From positions 96,027 to 160,026 of the forward strand of contig NZ_MUYJ01000010.1 in the NCBI RefSeq assembly GCF_002155695.1: a DNA stretch of 64,000 bases, read 5' to 3'. Every line of letters starts with the position of its first letter. Position 1 is the first letter of the stretch. Under the pieces are notes generated by a model that was not told the DNA's origin, ran no database searches, and saw nothing but the letters and a program-made list of their open reading frames with translations. This stretch comes from Erythrobacter tepidarius. GTDB lineage: Bacteria; Pseudomonadota; Alphaproteobacteria; Sphingomonadales; Sphingomonadaceae. This document shows positions 8,714-17,369 of this stretch, in pieces. The translations under genes were made by a program, and so were the position numbers.

Positions 8714-10522
8714 ATGCTGATGCAGACCCATGAAGCCCGGCTGGCCGCCCTGCGCGAGGAACTGAAGCGCCGCGGCTTGGACGGGTTCGTCGTGCCGATC
8801 AGCGACGAGCACATGAGCGAATATGTCGGCGACTATGCCCAGCGCCTGCGTTGGCTGACGGGCTTCGGCGGCTCGGCAGGGTTTGCCTGCGTCACGCTCG
8901 TCCACGCGGCGATCTTCGTCGACGGACGTTACACCGTGCAGGTGCGCGAGCAGGTCGATGGCAAGCTGTTCGACTACAAGAGCATCCCCGCCGACACGCT
9001 GGCCGGCTGGCTCGCCGAGGTGTGCGCCGAGGGCGCGCGGATTGCCTATGATCCCTGGCTGCACACCTGGGCCTGGGTCGAGGCACTGGAAAAGCAGCTT
9101 GCGCCCAAGGGCATTGTGCTTGTCCCTGTCGACAGCAACCCGCTCGATGCGGTGTGGGCCGACCGGCCTGCCCCCTCGCCGGCGCCAGCGATAATCCATC
9201 AGGATGAACTTGCCGGCCGTTCCTCAGCCGACAAGCGCGCTGCGGTGGCCGACTGGCTGGCAAGGGAAGGCCACGATGCGGTGGTGATTCCCGCGCTCGA
9301 TTCGATTGCCTGGTTGCTCAACATCCGCGGCAGCGACGTGCCGCACACCCCGGTCGCGCTGTCCTTTGTCATCGCCCACAGCGACGGCAGCGCCGAGCTG
9401 TTCATCGCGCCCGAGAAGGTGACGCCCGAACTCGCCCGACATCTCGGCAACGCGGTGACGATCCGCGACCGCGCCGCCTTTGCAAAGGTGTTGCGCGGCG
9501 AGCTGGCGGGCAAGAGCGTCGCGCTCGATCCCGATTTCGCGGTGGTCGGGATCGCGCAGGCGCTGCGCTCGGGCGGGGCGCGGTTCACCTTCAAGCAGGA
9601 TCCGACGATCCTTGCCAAGGCGATCAAGAACCCGGTCGAACAGGCCGGCCATCGCGACGCGCAGACGCGCGACGGGGCGGCCGTCACGAAGTTCCTGCGC
9701 TGGCTGGAGATCGAGGGGCCGAAGGGCACGGTCGACGAACTTGCCGCCGCCGCGCGCCTGCAAGCCTTCCGCGCGGAAGACGCAGGCCTGCGTGACCTCA
9801 GTTTCGACACCATCTCCGCCGCCGCCGGCCACGCCGCGCTGCCGCATTACAAGGTGGACGCGGACAGCAATATCCCGATCCCTCCCGGCTCGATCTATCT
9901 GGTCGATTCGGGCGGGCAATATCCCGGTGGCACCACCGACATCACCCGCACGGTGTGGGTTGGCCCCGGCGAGCCGACCCCGGAAATGCGCGATCGCAAT
10001 ACCCGGGTGCTCAAGGGCCACATCCAGCTCGCCCGCGCGGTCTTCCCGCAGGGCACGTGCGGAGCGCAGCTCGACGTGCTGGCGCGGCAATATCTGTGGG
10101 AGGCGGGGGTCGATTATGCCCATGGCACCGGGCACGGGGTGGGCAGCTTCCTCGGTGTGCACGAAGGCCCGCAGCGCATCGCCAAGCCCGGCGGCGGACA
10201 GGCCGGCACCGCGCAGGAGCTGTTCGCGGGCATGATCCTGTCGAACGAGCCGGGCTATTACAAGCCGGGCCATTTCGGCATCCGTATCGAGAACCTGGTG
10301 CTGGTCGAGGAGCGCCAGATCGAAGGGCAGGAGGGCAAGTGGCTCGGCTTCGAGACGCTGACCTTCGTGCCGCTTGACCGCAAGCTGATCGACAAGTCGC
10401 TGCTGACGGCGGAGGAGATCGCTTGGGTCGATGCCTATCACGCCAGAGTGCGCACGCTGCTCGCGCCGCGGCTGGAGGGCGAGGACCTCGCCTGGCTGGA
10501 GCGGCAGACGGCACCGCTCTGA
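8714..10522 (+). CDS. Xaa-Pro aminopeptidase (aminopeptidase P, M24B)
   Basis: A 602-residue cytosolic metallopeptidase that removes N-terminal residues in front of proline. Three domains are visible: two creatinase-like N-terminal domains (about residues 8-150 and 165-320) and the pita-bread catalytic domain (about 325-545) plus a C-terminal tail (PEPP-type). Metal ligands are seen in order: VDSGGQYPGGTTDITRTV (two Asp), YAHGTGHGVGSFLGVHEGP (His), NEPGYYKPGHFGIRIENL (two Glu). The length of about 600 residues fits the long APP1-type family. A GAGGA element 8-12 nt upstream supports the ATG at 8714; a second ATG two codons later is possible. Confidence 0.93.
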   Translation: MLMQTHEARLAALREELKRRGLDGFVVPISDEHMSEYVGDYAQRLRWLTGFGGSAGFACVTLVHAAIFVDGRYTVQVREQVDGKLFDYKSIPADTLAGWLAEVCAEGARIAYDPWLHTWAWVEALEKQLAPKGIVLVPVDSNPLDAVWADRPAPSPAPAIIHQDELAGRSSADKRAAVADWLAREGHDAVVIPALDSIAWLLNIRGSDVPHTPVALSFVIAHSDGSAELFIAPEKVTPELARHLGNAVTIRDRAAFAKVLRGELAGKSVALDPDFAVVGIAQALRSGGARFTFKQDPTILAKAIKNPVEQAGHRDAQTRDGAAVTKFLRWLEIEGPKGTVDELAAAARLQAFRAEDAGLRDLSFDTISAAAGHAALPHYKVDADSNIPIPPGSIYLVDSGGQYPGGTTDITRTVWVGPGEPTPEMRDRNTRVLKGHIQLARAVFPQGTCGAQLDVLARQYLWEAGVDYAHGTGHGVGSFLGVHEGPQRIAKPGGGQAGTAQELFAGMILSNEPGYYKPGHFGIRIENLVLVEERQIEGQEGKWLGFETLTFVPLDRKLIDKSLLTAEEIAWVDAYHARVRTLLAPRLEGEDLAWLERQTAPL

Positions 10523-10707
10523 ACAACCTCCGACAGCGCGTGCCTGAAACGGGGCCAGGCTATCCTTCTTCCCGCTGGCGATTGAAAAGAAAAGCCAAGC
10601 CCCGGATCAAGCCCAGCGCGACGAGTGTGAGGTTTGTGGCGCTTGTTGCTGTCCCGATGTTCTAATAATGTTCCCGCATTGCGAGTCGCGGTAAGGGAGG
10701 AATTCAC

Positions 10708-11100
10708 ATGATCGGCTACGTCACCTTGGGCACCAATGATCTGCCCCGCGCGGCGGCGTTCTATGACGCGATCGCGGCTCATTTCGGTGTGGGGCGGATG
10801 ATGGAGTTCGAAAGCTTCATTGCCTGGGGCGAATGGGGCGGTGCGCCGGGGATCGCGGCGACGGTGCCGTTCGATGGCCAGCCGGCCACGGTGGGCAATG
10901 GGGTGATGGTGGCGCTGGAGGTGAAGACGCCGGAGGATGTCCACGCGCTCTATGACATCGCCCTGGCCCATGGCGGCAGCGACGAGGGCGCGCCCGGCCC
11001 GCGCGGCAATGACGGATTCTACGCGGGCTATTTCCGCGATCCCGATGGCAACAAGCTCAATGCCTTCTGCATGGTGGCACCCGAGAAGCCCGGCGCATGA
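10708..11100 (+). CDS. VOC family (glyoxalase/bleomycin resistance fold) protein
   Basis: A 130-residue protein of the vicinal-oxygen-chelate superfamily: MIGYVTLGTNDLPRAAAFYDAIAAHFG at the start and GFYAGYFRDPDGNKLNAFCMV at the end form the two beta-alpha-beta-beta-beta modules. The segment FRDPDGNKL is the typical C-terminal module turn. The first metal-binding His of glyoxalase I is replaced (YVTLGTND), so enzymatic activity is doubtful; such proteins are often called lactoylglutathione lyase-like without evidence. A strong GGGAGG ribosome-binding site precedes the ATG. It overlaps the following cupin gene by 4 nt. The 185 nt between the preceding peptidase gene and this one show no recognised feature. 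Confidence 0.85.
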   Translation: MIGYVTLGTNDLPRAAAFYDAIAAHFGVGRMMEFESFIAWGEWGGAPGIAATVPFDGQPATVGNGVMVALEVKTPEDVHALYDIALAHGGSDEGAPGPRGNDGFYAGYFRDPDGNKLNAFCMVAPEKPGA

Positions 11101-11492
11101 ACACCCCCCGGCTCGAAGAGCGCTTCATTCACCTGGGCCTCGGCGCGAAGGCGGTGGAAGAGCCGCCCTTTACCGGGATGGCGTGGTATGAAGGCTACGG
11201 CGCGCGCCATGCGGCAGACGGCGCGCAAGGGCGGCTGGTGTCGCAATACACCTTCACCGAAAGCTGGAACTCGTGGGAAATGCACCCCGCGGGCGACGAG
11301 GTGGTGATCTGCACCCACGGCACCATGGTGCTGGTGCAGCAATTTCCGGACGGCCGCGTGGTGAAAACTCCGCTCGCCGCCGGGGAATATGCCATCAATC
11401 CGCCCGGTGTGTGGCACACCGCCGACGTTGCCGAGAGCGCGACGGCGATCTTCATCACCGCGGGCGAAGGGACAAAGCACCGGGAGCGGTGA
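11097..11492 (+). CDS. cupin domain-containing protein
   Basis: A 131-residue single-domain cupin. The first cupin motif is degenerate: the region SWNSWEMHPAGDEVVICTHGTM keeps H-P-A-G-D-E-V (typical of G(X)5HXH variants with one His) and the second motif appears as PLAAGEYAINPPGVWHTADV with the P-x-G-x-x-H pattern. One metal site is plausible. The ATG overlaps the stop of the VOC gene (ATGA), so the pair is co-translated; both are small barrel-type metal-site proteins and might act on the same small molecule, but nothing shows which. A parS site lies 12 nt downstream of the stop. Confidence 0.83.
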   Translation: MNTPRLEERFIHLGLGAKAVEEPPFTGMAWYEGYGARHAADGAQGRLVSQYTFTESWNSWEMHPAGDEVVICTHGTMVLVQQFPDGRVVKTPLAAGEYAINPPGVWHTADVAESATAIFITAGEGTKHRER

Positions 11493-11503
11493 TGTTCCGC
11501 AAA

Positions 11504-11519
11504 TGTTTCACGTGAAACA
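11504..11519. promoter_or_regulatory. parS centromere-like site (ParB binding)
   Basis: The 16-bp sequence TGTTTCACGTGAAACA is a perfect match to the canonical chromosomal parS consensus bound by ParB across most bacteria, and it sits inside a 22-bp perfect palindrome (11501-11522, AAATGTTTCACGTGAAACATTT). It lies in the 63-bp gap between two convergent genes, so it does not interfere with either reading frame. parS sites cluster around the replication origin, so this suggests the window is in the origin-proximal part of the chromosome; no parAB, dnaA or DnaA-box cluster was seen here. Confidence 0.93.
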
Positions 11520-11555
11520 TTTTGCGCAAATCACCCTTCCGGACATGCTTGGGCG

Positions 11556-13097
11556 CTAGCGCATCAACCCGCCGAGGATATTGCGCACAAATGCCGTCGC
11601 CCCGGTCTTGAGCGGATCGGCGCTTGACTTCTTGCCCAGCACCATCGCCACCGCCATCGAGGCGAGCGAGCCGCTTGCGGCAGTCAGCGCGCTCTTGCCC
11701 GCCTTCTCCCACATCGAAGGTGTCCTTCGCTCGCGCTTGGCCACTTCCTCGCGGCCCCTTTCGGCCACTTCCTCGGCGGTGGCTGCCGCATCGGCAGCCT
11801 TGGCGGCGAGCACTTCGGCCGCGCTTTCGCGGTCGACGCGGGTGTCATACTTGCCCTCGACCGGGCTGATCGACTGGATGATCGCCCGCTCCTTGGGAGT
11901 CACCGGCCCGAGCCGCGAGCGGGGCGGCTTGATCAGCGTGCGCTCCACCACCGTCGGCGCACCATCCTCGTCGAGCGTCGAGACCAGCGCCTCGCCCACC
12001 TTCAGTTCGGTGATCACCGCCTCGACATCGAGCTTCGGGTTGATCCGGAAGGTCTCCGCCGCGGCCTTGATCGCCCGCTGGTCGCGCGGGGTGAAGGCCC
12101 TCAGGGCATGCTGCACGCGGTTGCCCAACTGCCCGGCGACCTCCTCGGGAATGTCGATCGGATTCTGGGTGACGAAGAACACCCCGACACCCTTGGAACG
12201 GATCAGCCGGACGACGTTCTCGATGGTGTCCTGCAGCGCCTTGGGCGCATCGTCGAACAGCAGATGCGCCTCGTCGAAGAAGAACACCAATTTTGGCTTT
12301 TCCGGATCGCCCACTTCGGGCAACGATTCGAACAGTTCGGCCAGCAGCCACAGCAGGAAGGTGGCATAGAGCTTGGGGCTGCGCATCAGCTTGTCCGCGG
12401 CGAGCACGTTCACGTACCCGCGCCCCTGTTCGTCGACCTTGAGGAAATCATTGATCTCCAGCGCCGGCTCGCCGAAGAAATTGTTCGCCCCTTGCGCCTC
12501 GAAGCTCAGCAATTGCCGCTGGATCGCCCCGACCGAAGGCTTGGTGACATTGCCGTACTTGCCTGACAATGCAGCCGCGTTCTCGTTCGCCCAGGCCAGG
12601 AGCGCGGCGAGATCTTCGAAGTCGAGCAGCAGCAAGCCGTTCTCGTCGGCGTAACGGAATATGATCTGCAAGACGCCTTCCTGCGTCTCGTTGAGGTCGA
12701 GCAGGCGCGAGAGCAGCAGCGGCCCCATCTCCGACACCGTGGTGCGGATCGGGTGGCCCTGTTCGCCGTAGAGATCCCAGAAAATCACCGGATTGTCGGA
12801 ATAGGTATAGTCGGTGATGCCCAGTTCTCTTGCCCGGGATTCGAGCTTGTCGGCGTGCTTGAAGGTGGGTGAGCCCGGCATGGCGATGCCCGACAGGTCA
12901 CCTTTCACATCGGCCACGAACACCGGCACCCCGGCCGCCGAAAAGCTCTCGGCGATGCCCTGCAGGGTCACGGTCTTGCCGGTGCCGGTGGCGCCGGCGA
13001 TCAGCCCGTGGCGGTTCGCCCGGCCGAGCAGCAGCCTCTGCCGCGATCCGTCGGCCCCGAGCCCCAGATAGATTTCGCCCGCCTTGTCCGCCATCAT
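11556..13097 (-). CDS. HerA-like helicase C-terminal domain ATPase (DUF853)
   Basis: A 513-residue HerA/FtsK-superfamily ATPase. The Walker A motif GATGTGKT is at residues 35-42, Walker B is [14 protein letters not shown] (about 268-281), and a downstream Gln/Arg sensor region ([29 protein letters not shown]) follows. The C-terminal part is a Lys/Glu-rich tail and a final Gly/Ala-rich segment ([20 protein letters not shown]). Proteins of this type (E. coli YjgR) are stand-alone and are thought to be DNA-pumping or DNA-remodelling ATPases, with no proven role. Start at the first of two adjacent ATGs; the divergent pabB start is 95 nt away. Confidence 0.88.
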   Translation of the reverse strand: MMADKAGEIYLGLGADGSRQRLLLGRANRHGLIAGATGTGKTVTLQGIAESFSAAGVPVFVADVKGDLSGIAMPGSPTFKHADKLESRARELGITDYTYSDNPVIFWDLYGEQGHPIRTTVSEMGPLLLSRLLDLNETQEGVLQIIFRYADENGLLLLDFEDLAALLAWANENAAALSGKYGNVTKPSVGAIQRQLLSFEAQGANNFFGEPALEINDFLKVDEQGRGYVNVLAADKLMRSPKLYATFLLWLLAELFESLPEVGDPEKPKLVFFFDEAHLLFDDAPKALQDTIENVVRLIRSKGVGVFFVTQNPIDIPEEVAGQLGNRVQHALRAFTPRDQRAIKAAAETFRINPKLDVEAVITELKVGEALVSTLDEDGAPTVVERTLIKPPRSRLGPVTPKERAIIQSISPVEGKYDTRVDRESAAEVLAAKAADAAATAEEVAERGREEVAKRERRTPSMWEKAGKSALTAASGSLASMAVAMVLGKKSSADPLKTGATAFVRNILGGLMR

Positions 13098-13192
13098 TCG
13101 TCCTCTTGTCCAAGTTCGGCTCCGATGTGCAGGTGACCGGAGAAGCGGTCAAGTTCTCGACAGGGGCGCAGGTTTCGGCCAAGGCTCAAGCG

Positions 13193-15007
13193 ATGGGTCA
13201 GCCAACGCCATTTGTCCTGCTCGATGATGCCCGCGCCGGGGAAGGCGCGGCCGATGCCCTGCTTTACGAGGCCCCTGAGGCCCTGTTTGTCGCGCACCGG
13301 GCGGGCGAGGTCGAAGCCGCGCTCGCCGCTGCCGAGGCGGCGCGACAGGCGGGTGGCGGGGCGCTGGCGGGCTATGTCGCCTACGAGGCCGGCCTTGCGC
13401 TCGAACCCCGGCTTGCTCCGCTGGCCGCCCAGCGCAGCGGCGCGGCCGGCCCGCTGGTGTGGCTCGGCCTGTTCGGCGCGCCGAGACGCATCGCAGCGGC
13501 CGAAGTGCCTGCCTTTCTTGATGCCCGCGCCTCCGGCCCCGGCACGATCGGGCCGCTCGAACCGCAGCTCTCCCCCGGCGGTTATGCTGCGGCCTTCGCC
13601 GCCCTCACCGAGGCGATCCGCGCGGGCGATATCTACCAGGCCAACCTCACCTACCCGCTGGCGGGCGCGTTTCGCGGCGATCCGGTGGGGCTTTATGCGG
13701 CGCTGCGCGCGGCGGCGGCGGCGAGCTATGGCGGGCTGATCTTCGATGGTTCGCACTGGCTCCTCAGCTTCTCGCCCGAGCTGTTCGTTGCGCTCGGCGG
13801 CGCCGAGGCCAAGGTCAAGCCGATGAAGGGCACCCGTCCGCGTATGGCCGATCCCGCAGCCGATCGGGCGATGGCGGAGGACCTCGCCACCTCGGTCAAG
13901 GACCGCGCCGAAAACCTGATGATCGTCGATCTGATGCGCAACGATCTGTCGCGCGTGGCCGAAGCGGGGAGCGTGCGCGTCGATGCGCCCTTCGCGGTCG
14001 AAAGCTACCCGACGCTGCACCAAATGGTTTCGACCGTGCGTGCGCGGCTCAGCCCCGGCAAGGGCGCAATGGAACTGGTGCGGGCGCTGTTCCCCTGCGG
14101 CTCGATCACCGGCGCGCCCAAGATCCGGGCGATCGAGCTGCTCGCGCAGGCGGAGCGCGATGCGCGCGGGCCCTATTGCGGCGCGATTGGGCGGATCGAT
14201 GCCAGCGGGGATGCGGCGTTCAATGTCGCGATCCGCACCTTGCGCCTGACCCCGATCGAGAACGGGCAGGGCTTGGCGGTGCTCGGTATCGGCTCGGCGA
14301 TCGTCGCCGATAGCGAGGCGATGGCCGAGCGGCGCGAATGCGAGGTCAAAGCCGGCTTCGTCCGCCGCGCCGTGCCGGGGTTGACGGCGCCGCAATGCGA
14401 TCTGATCGAAACCATGCGGTTCGAGCCAGAAAGCGGCATCGCACTGCTCGAATTGCACCTCGCGCGGATGAAGGCCAGCGCCGCCGCGCTCGGCTTCGCC
14501 TTCGATCGCCATGCCATGCGCAACCAGATCCAGGCGCTGTGCTTCGAGCTGGAGGCTCCCGCCAGAGTGCGGCTGGTGGTGTCGCGCTCGGGTGCGAGCG
14601 CATTGGAGACCGGGCCGCTGCCCGCACCGCCGCCCGCGCCGGTGAAGGTCGTCGCTTTGCCCCATCCGCTCGACCCTTCCGACTGGCGGCTGATGCACAA
14701 GACCTCCGACCGCGGCTTCTACGAGGACGCGCTGGAAGCGGCCCGCTCCTGCGGCGCGGCCGAGGCGGTGCTGGTGCGCGCTGATGGCCTCGTCACCGAA
14801 GGCAGCTGGACCAACGTCCTCGTCGACGGCCCCGAGGGCGTGCTGCTCACCCCGCCCGCGCGCCTCGGCCTCTTGCCCGGCGTGCTGCGCGAACACCTCA
14901 TCACCGGGGGCCGTGCGCGCGAGGCGAATCTCACCCTCGATGATCTCGAACGCGGCTTCTGGCTTGGCAATGCCCTGCGCGGGATGATGCGGGCGGAGCT
15001 GATATGA
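13193..15007 (+). CDS. pabB: bifunctional aminodeoxychorismate synthase component I / 4-amino-4-deoxychorismate lyase
   Basis: A 604-residue PabB-PabC fusion catalysing two steps of p-aminobenzoate formation for folate. Residues 1-390 are the chorismate-binding synthase: KGTRPR with the active-site Lys at 212, the DRAENLMIVDLMRNDLSR region, and CGSITGAPKIRAIE (about 302-315). Residues about 395-604 are a class IV aminotransferase-fold lyase (LIETMRFEPESGIALLELHL, PLP Lys in LMHKTSDRGFYE about 503, and EGSWTNVLV near the C-terminus). The glutaminase PabA is not nearby. The ATG at 13193 was chosen because the family begins here; upstream in-frame codons would overlap the divergent ATPase gene. 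It is followed by rluA-like and arfB genes in one overlapping operon. Confidence 0.92.
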   Translation: MGQPTPFVLLDDARAGEGAADALLYEAPEALFVAHRAGEVEAALAAAEAARQAGGGALAGYVAYEAGLALEPRLAPLAAQRSGAAGPLVWLGLFGAPRRIAAAEVPAFLDARASGPGTIGPLEPQLSPGGYAAAFAALTEAIRAGDIYQANLTYPLAGAFRGDPVGLYAALRAAAAASYGGLIFDGSHWLLSFSPELFVALGGAEAKVKPMKGTRPRMADPAADRAMAEDLATSVKDRAENLMIVDLMRNDLSRVAEAGSVRVDAPFAVESYPTLHQMVSTVRARLSPGKGAMELVRALFPCGSITGAPKIRAIELLAQAERDARGPYCGAIGRIDASGDAAFNVAIRTLRLTPIENGQGLAVLGIGSAIVADSEAMAERRECEVKAGFVRRAVPGLTAPQCDLIETMRFEPESGIALLELHLARMKASAAALGFAFDRHAMRNQIQALCFELEAPARVRLVVSRSGASALETGPLPAPPPAPVKVVALPHPLDPSDWRLMHKTSDRGFYEDALEAARSCGAAEAVLVRADGLVTEGSWTNVLVDGPEGVLLTPPARLGLLPGVLREHLITGGRAREANLTLDDLERGFWLGNALRGMMRAELI

Positions 15008-15663
15008 CCATCCCGATCCTCTACGAAGACGGCGAGGCGCTGGTGATCGACAAGCCTGCCGGCTTGCCGGTCGATCGCCCACGCAAGGGCGGGCCGTGCC
15101 TCGATGATCATCTCGATCGGCTGAAACTCGGCTTCCAGCGTCGTCCGGTGGCGGTCCACCGGCTCGATACCGACACAAGCGGCTGCCTGCTGCTGGCGCG
15201 CAATCCCAAGGCGCTGGCCCGCTTCAACAAGGCGTTCGAGGAGCGGCTCGTGAGCAAGACCTATCTGGCGATTCTGGCGGGCCGCCCTCCGGGGACCGGG
15301 GGCACGATCGAATTGGCGCTCTCGAAGATCAGCTCGGCGGACAAGGGCTGGCGGATGATCGCGGCGAAAAAGGGCAAGCCGGCGGTGTCGCATTGGGAAC
15401 TGGTGCAGGAATTGGGGCCGCACAGCCTGATCCGCTTCCGCCCAGAAACCGGCCGCACCCACCAGCTGCGCGTCCATGCGCTCAAGGGGCTGGGCGCGCC
15501 GCTGCTGGGCGATCCGGTCTATGGCGCCGGGCCGGTGGCGGGGGCGAAGCGCACCATGCTCCACGCCGAAAGCCTCACTGTCACCCGTCCTGGCAAGACG
15601 CCGATCGAGGCCTGTGCGCCCCTGCCGGCGGACTTCCTCGCCCTTGGGGCGAAGGATGGATGA
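15004..15663 (+). CDS. RluA-family RNA pseudouridine synthase
   Basis: A 219-residue pseudouridine synthase lacking an S4 RNA-binding domain, so it belongs to the short RluA/RsuA-like group with tRNA or 23S rRNA as likely target. The catalytic Asp lies in HRLDTDTSGCLLLARN (about residues 51-66), with the KTYLAIL strand and the FRPETGRTHQLRVHALKGLGAPLLGDPVYG block that follow it in this family. The ATG overlaps the pabB stop (ATGA). The downstream arfB start lies 8 nt inside this gene. The specific target uridine cannot be predicted. Confidence 0.9.
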   Translation: MTIPILYEDGEALVIDKPAGLPVDRPRKGGPCLDDHLDRLKLGFQRRPVAVHRLDTDTSGCLLLARNPKALARFNKAFEERLVSKTYLAILAGRPPGTGGTIELALSKISSADKGWRMIAAKKGKPAVSHWELVQELGPHSLIRFRPETGRTHQLRVHALKGLGAPLLGDPVYGAGPVAGAKRTMLHAESLTVTRPGKTPIEACAPLPADFLALGAKDG

Positions 15664-16084
15664 GGACGCGCCCGAACCTCTGGTGAGCCGCGCGCTTAGG
15701 CTCGCCAGCGAGAGCTTTCTCGCCGGTTCCGGTCCGGGCGGGCAGAACGCCAACAAGGTCGCCACCGAAGTCGAGCTTAGGGTCAATATCTACGCCCTGC
15801 GCCTGCCGGTGCCGGTGTTCGCGCGGCTCAAGGCGCTGGCGGGCGGAAGACTCGCGGGCAATGGCGATCTGATCCTTACCTCCAAGGCCCACCGGACACA
15901 GGACGCCAACCGCCAAGACGCGCGCGCCAAGCTGGCGGCGCTGCTGGAAGAGGCCCAGCGCGCGCCCAAGAAGCGCGCCAAGTCGCGGATCAACCTGGTG
16001 GGCAAGACCGCGCGGCTCAAGGTCAAGAAGGCGCGCGGCGCGGTCAAAGCCAATCGCGCCAAACCCCGCGCCGGGGACTGGTAG
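15656..16084 (+). CDS. arfB: alternative ribosome-rescue factor ArfB (peptide-release-factor-like)
   Basis: A 142-residue codon-independent peptidyl-tRNA hydrolase that frees stalled ribosomes (ArfB/YaeJ/ICT1 family). The GSGPGGQNANKV catalytic loop places GGQ at residues 28-30; the globular domain runs to about residue 100 (LILTSKAHRTQDANRQDA is the conserved helix region) and is followed by a basic, disordered tail rich in Lys/Arg (RAPKKRAKSRINLVGKTARLK...) that inserts into the empty mRNA channel. The ATG at 15656 overlaps the upstream gene by 8 nt; a second ATG 4 nt later is out of frame. Length and tail are typical. Confidence 0.93.
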   Translation: MDEDAPEPLVSRALRLASESFLAGSGPGGQNANKVATEVELRVNIYALRLPVPVFARLKALAGGRLAGNGDLILTSKAHRTQDANRQDARAKLAALLEEAQRAPKKRAKSRINLVGKTARLKVKKARGAVKANRAKPRAGDW

Positions 16085-16101
16085 CGCCCCCGCGAGCCGC
16101 C

Positions 16102-16130
16102 TTGACTTTTTCCCCTGAATCGCCCAATGG
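16102..16130 (+). promoter_or_regulatory. putative sigma-70 promoter of rpmG
   Basis: TTGACT at 16102-16107 matches five of six bases of the housekeeping -35 element. About 17 nt later there is only a weak -10 (AATGGC, 16125-16130). It lies 104 nt upstream of the L33 start codon and just after the arfB stop, where a fresh promoter for a ribosomal protein would be expected. The weak -10 lowers confidence. Confidence 0.35.
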
Positions 16131-16233
16131 CCCGCGCATGTGCGGTGTGCCGGGCCATCCGGGCGCGCCGCGTTTGTTTTTTGACGCCCGCTTCGATCCG
16201 TCTTGTGGGCCAATCGTTTGACAGGAAACCGCC

Positions 16234-16401
16234 ATGGCGAAGCCCACCACCGTCAAGATCCGCCTCGTCTCGAGCGAAGGCACCGGCTTCTTCTATGTGA
16301 CCAAGAAGAACCCGCGCAACATCACCGAGAAGATGAGCTTCCGCAAGTATGATCCCGTCGCGCGCAAGCACGTCGAGTTCAAGGAAGCCAAGATCAAGTA
16401 A
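16234..16401 (+). CDS. rpmG: 50S ribosomal protein L33
   Basis: A 55-residue ribosomal protein, [18 protein letters not shown] at the start, then [11 protein letters not shown] and the C-terminal [18 protein letters not shown]; this is an almost textbook alphaproteobacterial L33. It lacks the zinc-ribbon cysteines (C-minus form), which is normal in this class. An AGGAA element about 10 nt upstream serves as the ribosome-binding site. The gene stands alone between arfB and the LolA-like gene; L33 sits on the large subunit near the E site. Confidence 0.97.
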   Translation: MAKPTTVKIRLVSSEGTGFFYVTKKNPRNITEKMSFRKYDPVARKHVEFKEAKIK

Positions 16402-16481
16402 GCGCGGTATTGCCCGCCCTCCCCGCGGGCGGGTGCGATAATTCATCGACAGTTCAAGCCTTCGGCCCTAGGCGCTTGGGG

Positions 16482-17153
16482 ATGATCAAGCACCCTATGT
16501 TCGCCCGTGCGCTGCTGCTCGGCCTTGGTTCCGGCACGCTGGCGCTCGGCCTCGTTCCCGCGCTTCCCGCCGCCATCGCCCCGGCGCCGCTTGCAGAGCA
16601 ATCGGGCGACCAGCTCGACGCGGTCGTCACCGCCCTGCGCGCGATTACCACGATGCGCGCCGATTTCACCCAGACCGACCGGCAGGGCAATGTCATGACC
16701 GGGGTGATGACCTTGAAGCGCCCGGGCAAGATCCGCTTCGATTACGGCAAGGATTCCGACTTCCTCGTGGTGTCCAACGGCAAGTCGCTGTTCGTGGTCG
16801 ATTACGAAGTCAACCAGGTCGAACGCTGGCCGATTGGCAATTCGCCGCTGGGCGCGCTGTTCGATCCCGAGCGTGACGTGAAGCGTTACGGCAAGCTGGT
16901 GCAGACCGGGAATCCCGACGTCATCAGCGTCGAGGTGCGCGATCCCAAGAAGCCCGAGTTCGGGATGATCAATCTGATCTTCGTGCGCCAGCCCCTGGCC
17001 CCTGGCGGGTGGCAGCTCACGCACTGGGTCGCACTCGATGCCCAGAACAACCGCACGCGGGTGCAGCTGTCGAATCAGCGCTACGGCGTGCCGGTGGCCG
17101 ACAGCACTTTCACCTTCCGCGATCCGCGCCGTTCGGCCCGTCGCCCAGGGTGA
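16482..17153 (+). CDS. LolA-like outer-membrane lipoprotein carrier protein
   Basis: A 223-residue periplasmic carrier that shuttles lipoproteins from LolCDE to the outer membrane. A signal peptide covers residues 1-30. The mature part has the LolA fold features: ITTMRADFTQTDRQGNVMTGVMTLKRPGKIRFDYG (first strands of the half barrel), VVSNGKSLFVVDYEVNQVERWPI, and SPLGALFDP. The ATG at 16482 directly precedes the hydrophobic leader and has TTGGGG upstream; an in-frame start at 16410 adds an unlikely leader. Alphaproteobacterial LolA proteins are often annotated simply as outer-membrane lipoprotein carrier; a lipid-carrier role without LolB is possible. Confidence 0.87.
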   Translation: MIKHPMFARALLLGLGSGTLALGLVPALPAAIAPAPLAEQSGDQLDAVVTALRAITTMRADFTQTDRQGNVMTGVMTLKRPGKIRFDYGKDSDFLVVSNGKSLFVVDYEVNQVERWPIGNSPLGALFDPERDVKRYGKLVQTGNPDVISVEVRDPKKPEFGMINLIFVRQPLAPGGWQLTHWVALDAQNNRTRVQLSNQRYGVPVADSTFTFRDPRRSARRPG

Positions 17154-17239
17154 ACGGAGCTTCGACGAACGGTTGTATGAAGGCGACAGAATCTTATCGC
17201 CGTTCATGTGACGGAAAGCCTCTTTCGGCTAATCATTCT

Positions 17240-17369
17240 CAACAAGGCGCGGCTGAAGGGCGGTTTCCCCCCTGTTGCCCACCCTTCGCAAGTAGCCGGC
17301 GCCTTGTGCATAGCGTGACGAACGCTCCATGGAACCCTCGACCCACCGCCCCCGGGTCGAGGGTTTTTT
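17240..17369 (+). ncRNA. candidate structured small RNA ending in an intrinsic terminator
   Basis: The 424-nt gap between lolA and the alkaline phosphatase gene holds no plausible reading frame but a run of stable stem-loops on the plus strand. Arms at 17244-17254 and 17294-17305 pair over 11 bp with a single bulge; inside, 17255-17260 pairs with 17282-17287, leaving a C-rich loop (TTTCCCCCC) that could pair with Shine-Dalgarno sequences. A small hairpin (17312-17316 with 17322-17326) and then a perfect 10-bp terminator follow. The 5' end is unknown; a weak promoter-like TTGTAT about 17 nt before TATCGC sits at 17173-17201. I do not recognise 6S, SRP, tmRNA or RNase P RNA. The remaining part of the gap, 17370-17577, shows nothing I can name. 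Confidence 0.4.
17335..17369 (+). terminator. intrinsic transcription terminator
   Basis: A perfect 10-bp stem (CCCTCGACCC at 17335-17344 with GGGTCGAGGG at 17354-17363) and a 9-nt loop are followed at once by six T residues (17364-17369). The T-tract is only on the plus strand, so it ends rightward transcripts, 182 nt beyond the lolA stop. It could end the lolA message or a separate small RNA. Confidence 0.9.

Noticed and set aside
10571..10660. A hydrophobic C-terminal tail on the minus strand (like PEP-CTERM)
   Set aside because: It lacks the Pro-Glu-Pro signature and any upstream coding frame; likely chance.
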